In this document: one piece after another, positions 34,621 through 43,538 of the stretch
How the letters are laid out: every line of letters starts with the position of its first letter
How positions within the stretch are numbered: the first letter of the stretch is position 1
Assembly: GCF_000699505.1 (NCBI RefSeq)
Contig: NZ_CP007490.1
Location: forward strand, 930,001-994,000
Direction: 5' to 3'
DNA: 64,000 bases
DNA from: Rhodoluna lacicola
GTDB taxonomy: Bacteria > Actinomycetota > Actinomycetes > Actinomycetales > Microbacteriaceae
Notes under the pieces: model-generated
Database searches by the model: none
The model's input: the letters and a program-made list of their open reading frames with translations, nothing else
Told to the model about the DNA's origin: nothing
Program-made: the position numbers and the translations under genes

Positions 34621-35686
34621 GCCAATCAAGATTCGGGATCTGGAAATTCGAAATCGAATATTCATTCCCGCGATGTGTCAATATTCCTGCGAAAACCAAG
34701 ACGGTGTGATTGGCGACTGGCATCTGATGCACCTTGGCGCAAGAGCTGCGGGCGGTGCCGGCATGATTATTGCCGAGGCCAGTGGGGTCACTCCAGAGGG
34801 AAGAATTTCTCCTTGGTGTCCAGGAATCTGGAATTTCGAGCAAGTCGCCGCTTGGGCCCGGGTGAATCTATTTATTCATGCACAGGGTGCAAAAAGTGCG
34901 ATTCAATTGGCGCACGCGGGTAGAAAGGGTTCCACCTACCGCGATTGGTCTGGAAAGGGTTCCGTTCCTCTTGAGTTAGGTGGCTGGCAAACCGTCTCGG
35001 CTACCGCTGAAGCTTTTGACGGATACGAAGCGCCTAGAGAGTTAAGCACAGCGGAAGTTCTTGATCTGATTCAAGATTTTGCCAAAGCCGCAAAGAATGC
35101 CCTGCTGGCGGGTTTCGATGCTGTAGAAATCCACGCGGCTCATGGTTATTTGATTCATCAGTTTTTGTCACCGATCACAAATCAGCGCACCGATGAATTC
35201 GGCGGTCCTCTAGAAAACCGCGCCCGTATCCTTCTGGAGATCATCAAGGCAATTCGCTCTGAGGTCGGCGATGTACTGCCGATTTTCGTGAGATTTTCTG
35301 CAACGGACTACCGCGAAGACGGTTGGGATGTAGCTCAAACTACTGAGGTAGCGAAGTGGTGTTCCGAATTAGGTGCGGATCTATTCGACATTTCCTCAGG
35401 AGGCCTAATAACCGGCGTCAAGATACCTACGGGACCCGGTTACCAAGTGCCATTTGCAGAAGAGATTGCAAGGAACGTGTCGAATCCAGTTGGTGCGGTT
35501 GGTCAAATAACCGATGCCCACCAAGCAGAAAATATTTTGCAAGCCGGAGGTGTGGATGTCATTTTGGTTGGCCGGGCCAGCCTACGAGACCCAAACTGGC
35601 CACTGCGAGCGGCTCACGAGCTTAGTGTTGAAATCGACTACTGGCCAAACCAGTACCTTCGTGGAAAATTTCCAAAAGATATCTAG
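34604..35686 (+). CDS. NADH:flavin oxidoreductase, old yellow enzyme family (YqjM-like)
   Basis: 360-residue FMN-dependent ene-reductase barrel. Features: KLFEPIKIRDLEIRNRIFIP, the YqjM-type Cys in MCQYSCENQDG, QLAHAGRKGS, the substrate-binding His pair in FDAVEIHAAHGYLIHQFLSP, and the FMN-binding end DVILVGRASLRDPNWP. Such enzymes reduce activated C=C bonds; the physiological substrate is unknown. ATG at 34604 is chosen; the frame is open upstream through the MFS gene, but that part is not homologous. Confidence 0.92.
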   Translation: MVKLFEPIKIRDLEIRNRIFIPAMCQYSCENQDGVIGDWHLMHLGARAAGGAGMIIAEASGVTPEGRISPWCPGIWNFEQVAAWARVNLFIHAQGAKSAIQLAHAGRKGSTYRDWSGKGSVPLELGGWQTVSATAEAFDGYEAPRELSTAEVLDLIQDFAKAAKNALLAGFDAVEIHAAHGYLIHQFLSPITNQRTDEFGGPLENRARILLEIIKAIRSEVGDVLPIFVRFSATDYREDGWDVAQTTEVAKWCSELGADLFDISSGGLITGVKIPTGPGYQVPFAEEIARNVSNPVGAVGQITDAHQAENILQAGGVDVILVGRASLRDPNWPLRAAHELSVEIDYWPNQYLRGKFPKDI

Positions 35687-35693
35687 TTACTCG

Positions 35694-36731
35694 CTACCTT
35701 CGGGTTGCGTCTTGCACTTCACCAACAAGTTCTTCAAGAATATCTTCAAGAAAAAGCACGCCTTGAATATTCCCAGAGCGATCTACGGCCTTAGCCATAT
35801 GAGCGTGAACCCTACGCATGCTTGCTAGAGCATCCTCGAGTTCCATATTTGAAGAGAGCGTGATTAGCGATCTGACTCGCTTGGCAGGAAAAGGATCATC
35901 AGCTTCATCGTGATCCAGGTCAATCACATCTTTCAAATGTAGGTAACCAACCAACTCATTATTTTCATCATTGAGCGGGTACCTTGAGAAACCGTGCTTA
36001 GCAACGGCTTGCTCAACTTCACGAGGTGTAACTGTTTCAGAAAAAGCAATCAACTTGTCTAAGGGAACGGCAACATCGCGTACTTTTTTCTCGGTGAATT
36101 CAAACGTGTTTGAAAGTGCACCACTGACATCTGAAAGCGCTCCCTCGCGAGTTGAATGTTCCACGATGTCTTCGACTTGATCCAGCGTGTATGTGCTGTT
36201 GGCCTCGTCTTTTGGTTCAAATTTAAAAAGACGCAAAATGCCATTAGAAACGGCATTTAGTCCGCCAACCAGTGGCTTTAGCGCCATGGCCAGAGCGTAC
36301 AGCACCGGGGTGAGCACGAGTGCGGCACGTTCGGGAATGGCCAGTGCAAGATTCTTCGGAACCATTTCACCGATAACTACGTGTAGATAAGTAACGATCA
36401 ACAAGGTGATTGCAAAAGTAACCGAACTCAAGACTGCATCCGGAACGCCAAGAGCATGCAGTGGGTACTCCAAGAGGTGGTGAATACTGGGCTCAGCAAT
36501 TAGAAGAATTAGCAAAGAAGATATTGTGATGCCGAGCTGTGCGGTGGCCAGCATGAGCGAAACATTTTCCATGGCCGAAAGCGTGATTTTTGCAGGCCTG
36601 CTGCCTGCCTCAGCACGCGGCTCAATCTGAGCGCGACGAGCGCTGATCAAAGCAAACTCGGCACCAACGAAAAAAGCGTTCGAAGCCAGCAACACCACTA
36701 GCCAAACCAGACCCTGCAAATCGCTACTCAT
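35694..36731 (-). CDS. CorC/HlyC-family CNNM-type membrane protein with CBS domains (second of tandem pair)
   Basis: 345 residues: a CNNM/DUF21 membrane domain (1-180, three to four helices, ATAQLGITISSLLILLIAEP and VIGEMVPKNLALA), then paired CBS domains (about 200-335). It lacks the C-terminal CorC/HlyC transporter-associated domain that its upstream partner has. The family is linked to Mg2+/Co2+ transport or resistance; the direction of transport is debated. ATG at 36731 overlaps the end of the partner gene by 8 bases. Confidence 0.87.
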   Translation of the reverse strand: MSSDLQGLVWLVVLLASNAFFVGAEFALISARRAQIEPRAEAGSRPAKITLSAMENVSLMLATAQLGITISSLLILLIAEPSIHHLLEYPLHALGVPDAVLSSVTFAITLLIVTYLHVVIGEMVPKNLALAIPERAALVLTPVLYALAMALKPLVGGLNAVSNGILRLFKFEPKDEANSTYTLDQVEDIVEHSTREGALSDVSGALSNTFEFTEKKVRDVAVPLDKLIAFSETVTPREVEQAVAKHGFSRYPLNDENNELVGYLHLKDVIDLDHDEADDPFPAKRVRSLITLSSNMELEDALASMRRVHAHMAKAVDRSGNIQGVLFLEDILEELVGEVQDATRR

Positions 36732-38046
36732 TATTTGCCTCCGAATACTCAAACTCGGAAGCCGGAGTGAACCTAACTCGATCAACTCTTCTGCCGTCCA
36801 TGCGCTCTACGCGAAGCACACCGTCTTCAATCTGAACCTCATCACCAACAGCAGGGATTCTTCCGAGCACACTCATTAAGAATCCAGCAACGGTTTCATA
36901 GGCGCCATCATCTGGAACTTTTATGGCCATCTCCAGCAGTTCATCCGGCCTGGTCATACCTGGGAAGAGTACTGAAGAATTTGCGCCTCGCGTCACCCCA
37001 GCCTTAGCCCTGTCATGCTCGTCGGCCAACTCACCAACCAACTCCTCGACAAGGTCTTCAAGAGTGGCTAAGCCCGCGGTGCCGCCGTATTCGTCAACAA
37101 CAATTGCCAACTGCAATCCCTTGGCGCGCAGCTCCACCATCAAGGTTTCTAGCCGCATAGTTTCAGGAACCCTAGGCGCCTCAACCATGATTGCTGATAC
37201 TGGAACATCCTCACGTTTTTCACGAGGCACTGCGGCGGCTTGCTTCACGTGGGCAACACCGATGATGTCATCGGTTGATCCATCAGAAATGGGGAAACGT
37301 GAATGGCCAGTTTTTATGGATGCCTCAATCAGCGAGGTGAGATTGTCGTCCTTGTCTAGAACGTGCATTCGAGGCCTTGGTGTCATCACATCAGCCGCAA
37401 CCAATTGGCTCAGTGCCAAAGTCTTGGTCAGCAGAGTTGCAGTTTGCGCATCCAGCGCACCCATGCTCGCCGAGCGGCGCACCAAAGAAGAAAGCTCTTC
37501 TGCGGTCCTAGTGGAACTCAGTTCTTCACGTGGCTCGAAGCCAAGCAGCCGGACTATTTTGTTTCCAGTCACGTTGAGGAACCGAATCATGAAATTGAAG
37601 GTCCAGGTGAAGGCAACTTGAAAACCAACCACGAATCTCAAAACCTTGAGCGGGCTAGAAAGGGCCATGTTTTTTGGAACCAGCTCACCAATGAGGAAGG
37701 AGAAAACGGTGGCAATAATCATGCCAAGAATTACGGAAAAGGTTCGCTTGAGGTCATTACTAATTGAAAGATCTCCAAAGAGCGGTGACAGAAGTTTGGT
37801 AAGTGCCGGTTCAGCCACAAATCCCGTTAGCAAAGTGGTTATTGTGATACCCAGTTGGGCTGCCGATAAGTGGGTGCTGGTTTGTCGCAGAGCCCGAATT
37901 GGCAAGGTGAGGCCCTTTTCGCCCCTGCTCTGTCGTGATTGCAAATCGTTGCGTTCAACATTCAAGAGCGAAAATTCGCTGGCAACGAAAAACCCGGTTC
38001 CAATGGTCAAAATTAGACCAAAACCAAGCATCAGCCATTCACTCAT
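36724..38046 (-). CDS. CorC/HlyC-family CNNM-type membrane protein with CBS domains (first of tandem pair)
   Basis: 440 residues: DUF21 membrane domain (1-190; SAAQLGITITTLLTGFVAEP and LIGELVPKNMALSS), two CBS domains (about 210-340; LAIVVDEYGGTAGLATLEDL), and the CorC_HlyC domain to the end (ETVAGFLMSVLGRIPAVGDE). Tandem long-plus-short paralogues like this are common in Actinobacteria and probably work as a pair. The start is divergent from kgd across a 171-base region containing an inverted repeat. Confidence 0.9.
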   Translation of the reverse strand: MSEWLMLGFGLILTIGTGFFVASEFSLLNVERNDLQSRQSRGEKGLTLPIRALRQTSTHLSAAQLGITITTLLTGFVAEPALTKLLSPLFGDLSISNDLKRTFSVILGMIIATVFSFLIGELVPKNMALSSPLKVLRFVVGFQVAFTWTFNFMIRFLNVTGNKIVRLLGFEPREELSSTRTAEELSSLVRRSASMGALDAQTATLLTKTLALSQLVAADVMTPRPRMHVLDKDDNLTSLIEASIKTGHSRFPISDGSTDDIIGVAHVKQAAAVPREKREDVPVSAIMVEAPRVPETMRLETLMVELRAKGLQLAIVVDEYGGTAGLATLEDLVEELVGELADEHDRAKAGVTRGANSSVLFPGMTRPDELLEMAIKVPDDGAYETVAGFLMSVLGRIPAVGDEVQIEDGVLRVERMDGRRVDRVRFTPASEFEYSEANNE

Positions 38047-38070
38047 AAGGCGGCACCGCCCGAGGGTCTA

Positions 38071-38103
38071 TGGTCAGAACCTGCTTTATCCATCGTCTGA
38101 CCA
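38071..38103. promoter_or_regulatory. Inverted repeat TGGTCAGA-N17-TCTGACCA between corC-like gene and kgd
   Basis: A perfect 8-base inverted repeat with a 17-base centre in the divergent promoter region. It is about 25 bases upstream of the CBS-protein start and 115 upstream of kgd. It could be a repressor site or a leader hairpin; no partner regulator is evident. Confidence 0.4.
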
Positions 38104-38217
38104 GCATACCGGCAGATTTCTAGTAATTCACTGGCCGAAACAGCCGCTTAGGCCAAATTGGACCGACCCCAGAAGGTAGGCTTAAGGCTCAAAGACTTTC
38201 ATAAAGAGGTGATTTCT

Positions 38218-41200
38218 CTGTCAGGCAACACTGAAAACGAGAACGGTTTTGGCGCAAACGACTGGTTAGTCGACGAAATGTATGCGCAGTACAAGGCAAA
38301 CCCTGATTCCGTGGACAAGGCCTGGTGGCCAATTCTCGAGAACTACAAGCCGACCGAAACTCCTCACGCAACCACAGGTCCGGTGGCTATTCAGCCAGCC
38401 GCACCAGCTGCACCCGCCGTGTCGGCCGCACCAGCTGCTCTCCCAAGCGGCTCGGCATCGGCGGTCGTGGCCAAGACAACTCGGGTAGAGGCAAAACCAC
38501 AGCCAATCCCGGCTCAGGCTCCGGTCACCGGACTAATCAACACCGTAGATTCAGAAGAAGTTGAGGAAGCCGATCAGGTCAACATCCTGAAGGGAATGTC
38601 TAAGGCTTTGGCGGCAAACATGGACGCCTCACTTGAAGTTCCTACCGCTACTTCGGTGCGCACCATTCCGGCCAAACTATTGATTGACAACCGAATCGTA
38701 ATTAACAGCCACCTGTCACGAACTCGCGGTGGCAAGGTTTCTTTCACTCACATCATTGGCTACGCGATTATTCGCGCGCTAAAAGAATTTCCAAGCCAGA
38801 ACGTTTACTACGACCTAGTTGAGGGGCGCCCGGCTGCCGTTCAACCGGCACACATTAACTTTGGTCTGGCAATCGACATTCCAAAGGAAGATGGCACTCG
38901 TGCACTGATGGTGCCAAACATCAAGCGTGCTCAGCGACTTAACTTTGCCGAGTATCTAACTGCTTACGAAGACTTGGTTAAGCGTGCGCGCGAAAACAAG
39001 TTGACCGCTGGTGACTTTGCCGGTTCAACAGTTTCACTAACCAACCCAGGTGGAATTGGAACCGTGCACTCGGTACCTCGCCTAATGAAGGGTCAGGGTT
39101 GCATCGTTGGTGCAGGTGCACTTGACTACCCCGCAGAATTCTCTGGTCTATCTGATGCGCAGCTTTCAAAGCTTGGCGTGAGTAAGACCATCACACTTAC
39201 CTCTACCTACGACCACCGCGTTATTCAGGGCGCCGGTTCTGGTGAGTTCCTAAAGAAGGTTCACGAACTGCTACTTGGTGAGCGTGGCTTCTACGACGAG
39301 ATCTTTGCCGACCTGCGCATTCCATACGAGCCAGTTCGCTGGGTTACCGATTTTGATCGTAACGAGTCAGACGACCGCGCCAAGGAAACTCGCATTCAGG
39401 AACTGATTAACGCGTATCGCGTACGCGGTCACCTGATGGCCGATGTTGATCCGCTGGAATACCAGCAGCGATCACACCCAGACCTAGACATCTTGAACCA
39501 CGGCCTAAGCCTTTGGGATCTTGACCGCACCTACAAGACCGGTGGTTTTGGTGGCAAGCCAAAGGCCGAATTCCGCGAGATCTACAAGATTCTTCGTGAC
39601 AGCTACTGCCGCACCGTTGGTGTTGAATACATGCACATCCAGGACCCGGCTCAGCGCAAGTGGTTCCAAGACAAACTAGAGCGACCATATGCGAAGCCTT
39701 CACGCGAAGAGCAGCTGCGAATTCTTGAGAAGCTAAACGAGGCCGAAGCCTTTGAAACTTTCTTGCAGACCAAGTTCGTTGGTCAGAAGCGTTTCAGTCT
39801 TGAAGGCGGCGAATCAACAATCGCCGCGCTTGATGAAATTCTTCAGGAAGCTGCGAATTCCCAACTTGAAGAAGTCGTTATCGGTATGGCTCACCGCGGT
39901 CGCCTAAATGTACTAACCAATGTGGCCGGAAAAACTTATGGTCAGGTTTTCAAGGAATTTGAAGGCAACACCGATACCAAGTCTGTTCAGGGTTCAGGTG
40001 ACGTGAAGTACCACCTTGGCACCGAGGGTACCTTCACCAATATGGAAGGAAAGCAAGTTCGAGTCTCACTTGCAGCAAACCCTTCACACCTTGAAGCCGT
40101 GAACCCAGTGGTTGAGGGTATTGTTCGAGCCAAACTTGACCGCACCCATTCGGTTTCGAATGAGGCTTACCCAGTACTGCCGGTAATCATTCACGGTGAT
40201 GCTGCCTTTGCAGGTCAGGGAGTTGTTCCAGAGGTTCTGAACATGTCCCAACTTCGCGGATACAAGACTGGCGGAACAATCAACATCGTGATTAACAACC
40301 AAGTTGGTTTCACCACCCCGCCTTGGGAATCACGTTCAACTGTTTACGCCACCGATGTCGCCAAGGGAATCCAGGCCCCTATCTTCCACGTCAACGGTGA
40401 TGACCCAGAAGCTGTAGTACGTGTTGCACGACTAGCTTTTGAGTTCCGTCAGGAATTCAAAAAAGACGTGGTTCTTGACATCATCTGTTACCGTCGCCGC
40501 GGTCACAATGAAGGTGACGATCCGTCGATGACTCAGCCTCTGATGTACAACCTAATTGAAGCAAAGCGTTCCGTGAGAACTCTTTACCTTGAATCACTTG
40601 TTGGTCGAGGCGACATCACGCGTGAAGAATTCGATGCCGCGAATGTTGGATTCCAGAGCCGCCTCGAAAGTGCCTTCACTGAGGTTCACGAGGCAATGAT
40701 TGCTGCCCCTTCACTCCCAACCCGTCCGGTTGGAATCGGTACCACAGCCAGCGATCACCCAACCATCGAAAAGGCAACTGCCATTTCTCGTGATGTCGTT
40801 GAGTTGATTGGTGATGCGCACAATAACCAGCCTGCTGGTTTCCACGTTCACCCTAAGTTGCAGCAGCTACTGACCAAGCGGGTTGAGATGAGCCGCGAAG
40901 GTGGCATCGACTGGGGCTTTGGTGAGCTTCTGGCACTGGGTTCTTTGCTCTTGGAAGGCAAGACCGTTCGAATGGCCGGTCAAGACAGTCGTCGCGGAAC
41001 TTTTGTTCAGCGTCACGCGGTGTTCCACGATCGCGAAAACGGTCAAGAGTGGATGCCGCTTCGAAACCTTTCCGCAGATCAAGCCAAGTTCTACATTTAC
41101 GACTCATTGCTGAGCGAGTACGCGGCAATGGGTTACGAGTACGGCTACGCAGTCGAAAACCCAAACGCTTTGGTGCTTTGGGAAGCCCAATTTGGTGACT

Positions 41201-41928
41201 TCGCCAATGGTGCACAGACCATCATCGATGAATTTATATCTTCGTCCGAGCAAAAGTGGAATCAGCATTCTGGTGTGGTTCTGCTCTTGCCACACGGATA
41301 CGAAGGTCAGGGCCCTGACCACTCTTCAGCCCGCATCGAGCGCTACCTGCAGTTGTGTGCTGAAAACAACATGACTGTGGCTCAGCCTTCGACTCCTGCC
41401 TCGCACTTCCACCTTTTGCGTCGCCAGGCTTACTCGAACCCTAAGCGTCCGCTGATTGTCTTTACACCTAAGTCCATGTTGCGCCTCAAGGCAGCTTCAT
41501 CTTCGGTTGAAGAATTTACCAATGGAACTTTCCAGCCGGTGATAGATGATCAGCAGGGACTAGACAAGAACAACGTAAAGCGCGTGCTGTTCTGCTCGGG
41601 CAAGGTTTACTGGGATCTATTGGCAGAAGCGCAAAAACGCAACGATGGCACCACCGCAATCGTTCGAGTTGAGCAGCTTTACCCAACCCCGGTTGATGAA
41701 ATCAAGGCAACCTATGCTCAGTATCCAAACGCAGAGCTAGTTTGGGTTCAGGATGAGCCGGCCAACCAGGGACCTTGGACCTACATCGGTCTGTTCTTGC
41801 CTCGCTACATGAATGGGCAGGTTGCCAAGCTTGTCTCTCGACCTGCCAGCGCCTCTCCGGCGACCGGCTCTGCGAAGCGTCACGCTGTTGAACAAGCGGA
41901 TCTCATTGAACGCGCCTTTAGCATCTAG
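38218..41928 (+). CDS. kgd: Multifunctional 2-oxoglutarate dehydrogenase/decarboxylase (E1 with fused E2-like domain)
   Basis: About 1236 residues. Order: N-terminal helix region (ANDWLVDEMYAQYKANPDSV), a Pro/Ala-rich linker (about 60-110), an E2-type acyltransferase domain (GYAIIRALKEF, FGLAIDIPKEDGTRALMVPN, TSTYDHRVIQGAGSGEFLKK), then the TPP-dependent E1 domain (GMAHRGRLNVLTNVAGKTYG, HGDAAFAGQGVVPEVLNMSQ, INIVINNQVGFTTPPWESRS, GRRGHN-type YRRRGHNEGDDP). This fused enzyme is the actinobacterial entry into succinyl-CoA or succinate semialdehyde. Start: AGAGGTGA at 38205-38212 is a near-perfect ribosome binding site five bases before CTG at 38218. TTG at 38158 has no such site, and GTG at 38209 lies within it, so CTG is inferred. 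Confidence 0.93.
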   Translation: MSGNTENENGFGANDWLVDEMYAQYKANPDSVDKAWWPILENYKPTETPHATTGPVAIQPAAPAAPAVSAAPAALPSGSASAVVAKTTRVEAKPQPIPAQAPVTGLINTVDSEEVEEADQVNILKGMSKALAANMDASLEVPTATSVRTIPAKLLIDNRIVINSHLSRTRGGKVSFTHIIGYAIIRALKEFPSQNVYYDLVEGRPAAVQPAHINFGLAIDIPKEDGTRALMVPNIKRAQRLNFAEYLTAYEDLVKRARENKLTAGDFAGSTVSLTNPGGIGTVHSVPRLMKGQGCIVGAGALDYPAEFSGLSDAQLSKLGVSKTITLTSTYDHRVIQGAGSGEFLKKVHELLLGERGFYDEIFADLRIPYEPVRWVTDFDRNESDDRAKETRIQELINAYRVRGHLMADVDPLEYQQRSHPDLDILNHGLSLWDLDRTYKTGGFGGKPKAEFREIYKILRDSYCRTVGVEYMHIQDPAQRKWFQDKLERPYAKPSREEQLRILEKLNEAEAFETFLQTKFVGQKRFSLEGGESTIAALDEILQEAANSQLEEVVIGMAHRGRLNVLTNVAGKTYGQVFKEFEGNTDTKSVQGSGDVKYHLGTEGTFTNMEGKQVRVSLAANPSHLEAVNPVVEGIVRAKLDRTHSVSNEAYPVLPVIIHGDAAFAGQGVVPEVLNMSQLRGYKTGGTINIVINNQVGFTTPPWESRSTVYATDVAKGIQAPIFHVNGDDPEAVVRVARLAFEFRQEFKKDVVLDIICYRRRGHNEGDDPSMTQPLMYNLIEAKRSVRTLYLESLVGRGDITREEFDAANVGFQSRLESAFTEVHEAMIAAPSLPTRPVGIGTTASDHPTIEKATAISRDVVELIGDAHNNQPAGFHVHPKLQQLLTKRVEMSREGGIDWGFGELLALGSLLLEGKTVRMAGQDSRRGTFVQRHAVFHDRENGQEWMPLRNLSADQAKFYIYDSLLSEYAAMGYEYGYAVENPNALVLWEAQFGDFANGAQTIIDEFISSSEQKWNQHSGVVLLLPHGYEGQGPDHSSARIERYLQLCAENNMTVAQPSTPASHFHLLRRQAYSNPKRPLIVFTPKSMLRLKAASSSVEEFTNGTFQPVIDDQQGLDKNNVKRVLFCSGKVYWDLLAEAQKRNDGTTAIVRVEQLYPTPVDEIKATYAQYPNAELVWVQDEPANQGPWTYIGLFLPRYMNGQVAKLVSRPASASPATGSAKRHAVEQADLIERAFSI

Positions 41929-41930
41929 TC

Positions 41931-42542
41931 ATGTCAACGGAAACTAGACGCGATGTGCGCATCGTCATTTTGGGCGATGCAATCATTTCAGCGGCTGGAG
42001 ATCCTAAAGGCATGGGTTGGGTTGGCCGGGTAACCTCAAAGACGCCGTCCAGTTTTCCTCGCATCGACATCTTTGCCCTACCGGCTCCTGATGAGACAAC
42101 ATCCATGTTGGCCGAACGCTGGCAAGCAGAGGTGCAACGTCGATTTAGCGCCGAGACTGAAAATAAACTTGTCATAGCGCTAAGCAACCACGACCCGGCG
42201 GCCGGAATTTCAATTTCTAGAAGCAGACTAAACATAGCCACCATCATTGATGAAGCTAAGCGCGCAGGAATCGAATCATTTTTGGTTGGCCCTACTCCTC
42301 ACCGTAATAAAGAATTAAATGGTGAGGTCGAGCACTTGGCTTCTGGCTTCGAAGATGTAGCGGACCGTCGTGGAGTAACTTTTGTGGACTGCTTCAGACC
42401 CCTGGTTGAGCACGAGGGCTGGAACCTAGAAATTGAAACCTCAGAAAACGGGCTACCTGGTCAAGTGGGTCACGGACTAATCGCCTGGCTAGTTCTTAAT
42501 CGCGGTTGGTATGAATGGTTAGGTATACCAGCGCCAGAATAA
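41931..42542 (+). CDS. SGNH/GDSL-hydrolase-like protein lacking the nucleophile serine
   Basis: 203 residues. It lines up with GDSL-family esterases of the form GDSxxxGxGDPxGxGWxGRV, but the first block here reads LGDAIISAAGDPKGMGWVGR, with Ala17 in place of the catalytic Ser (codon GCA). The Asn of block III may survive in ALSNHDPAAG. The usual C-terminal DxxH is not evident; the segment reads GLPGQVGHGLIAWLVL. It begins two bases after the kgd stop and probably shares its transcript. Either a pseudoenzyme or a subfamily using other chemistry. Confidence 0.72.
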   Translation: MSTETRRDVRIVILGDAIISAAGDPKGMGWVGRVTSKTPSSFPRIDIFALPAPDETTSMLAERWQAEVQRRFSAETENKLVIALSNHDPAAGISISRSRLNIATIIDEAKRAGIESFLVGPTPHRNKELNGEVEHLASGFEDVADRRGVTFVDCFRPLVEHEGWNLEIETSENGLPGQVGHGLIAWLVLNRGWYEWLGIPAPE

Positions 42543-42544
42543 AA

Positions 42545-42576
42545 AATCCGCACTCATTGAGTGCGGATTCTTATTT
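42545..42576. terminator. Bidirectional terminator between the SGNH-like gene and rsrA
   Basis: AATCCGCACT-CATTG-AGTGCGGATT is a perfect 10-bp stem (it can extend to 12) followed by TTATTT on one side and preceded by an A-run on the other. It serves convergent genes. Confidence 0.88.
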
Positions 42577-42582
42577 AAGCCT

Positions 42583-42831
42583 TTAGTGGGGAACGCCTCT
42601 TTGAATGTCTCGAATTCGATTCATGATTGAATCTGCAAGATCTTGAGGAGGCATTTCGGCACAAGCGCGACTAATCGCGTTGTTCAATACATTTTCGACA
42701 TCGTAGTCACCCTCGCAACTATCGCAGTTTGCTAGGTGTGCCGTGATGTCCTGTAGCTCTTGATCTGAGAGCTCATTGTGCAGATATTCGTGCACGTGGC
42801 GTTTGGTTTCTTCGCAATCAAATTCAGCCAT
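42583..42831 (-). CDS. rsrA: Zinc-binding anti-sigma factor RsrA (mycothiol-system type)
   Basis: 82 residues. The redox switch ligands match RsrA spacing: Cys6, His32, Cys36 and Cys39 (HLANCDSC, an HxxxCxxC motif with the extra N-terminal Cys 26 residues before the His). Reduced RsrA holds SigR; oxidation forms a disulfide, releases zinc and frees the sigma factor. The start overlaps the sigR stop by one base (TAATG), the conserved arrangement. Confidence 0.94.
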   Translation of the reverse strand: MAEFDCEETKRHVHEYLHNELSDQELQDITAHLANCDSCEGDYDVENVLNNAISRACAEMPPQDLADSIMNRIRDIQRGVPH

Positions 42832-43451
42832 TATGCGACTCCTTGGTTCTTTTCATTCGCTTCACTGTCGGAAACGTCGTATCCCTCTTGACGCGCATAA
42901 TCGGTCAGGAGTTTCTTTAGTAATTTCTTTCCTCGGTGCAGACGGCTCATGACCGTGCCAACCGGGGTTCCCATAATTTCTGCGATTTCAGAATATGGAA
43001 GGCCATCTACCACCGCGTAGTAGACAACCATGCGAAACTCTTCTGGAATTTCGTTAAGAGCTGTCTTGATGGTTTCAGATGGAAGATTATCAATTGCTTC
43101 AAGCTCGGCGGAACGAGTTGAAAGCGCAGTTACAGATTCAGCGGAACCCAACTGCCAATCCTCTAGATCGTCTAGGCCACCCTTGGCCTGATCTTTGGCA
43201 CGCTTGTTATACATGTTGATGTGCGTGTTAGTCATGATGCGGTAGAGCCACGCCTTGAGATTTGTGCCCTGCTGGAACTGACCCCAGGCAACAAATGCTT
43301 TCGCGAATGCCTCCTGAACCAGGTCTTCGGCATCAGAGGGGTTTCGAGTCCAGCGTAAGGCTGCTCCATACAGTTGCGGCATCAGCGGCAGTGCCTGCTG
43401 CTCAAATTCTTGGATTTGGGTCTGCTTGGCTTGTTCTTCAGTGGTCTTCAT
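42831..43451 (-). CDS. sigR: ECF-type RNA polymerase sigma factor SigR/SigH (thiol-oxidative stress)
   Basis: 206 residues from ATG at 43451 ([10 protein letters not shown]), which has AAAGAAG just upstream; the open frame before it is not conserved. Region 2 is [20 protein letters not shown] with [20 protein letters not shown]; region 4 is [20 protein letters not shown], then [20 protein letters not shown]. Group IV sigma factor directing thioredoxin, mycothiol and proteolysis genes after disulfide stress. Divergent from aroA. Confidence 0.94.
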   Translation of the reverse strand: MKTTEEQAKQTQIQEFEQQALPLMPQLYGAALRWTRNPSDAEDLVQEAFAKAFVAWGQFQQGTNLKAWLYRIMTNTHINMYNKRAKDQAKGGLDDLEDWQLGSAESVTALSTRSAELEAIDNLPSETIKTALNEIPEEFRMVVYYAVVDGLPYSEIAEIMGTPVGTVMSRLHRGKKLLKKLLTDYARQEGYDVSDSEANEKNQGVA

Positions 43452-43538
43452 CTTCTTTGAGTTTAGCCTTACGCCCTTCAACGGGTTGGTAAAGCCAGCA
43501 CTGGAGGCTACAAAAGGCGACATAGTAACCTTGAACCA

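Noticed and set aside
36923-37621. 232-codon plus-strand frame opposite a CBS-domain gene
   Set aside because: Low-complexity Ser-rich translation typical of the reverse frame of a real gene; the minus-strand protein has clear DUF21/CBS/CorC domains.
40853-41215. 120-codon minus-strand frame inside kgd
   Set aside because: The Arg/Pro/Ser-rich translation is an antisense shadow of the E1 domain.
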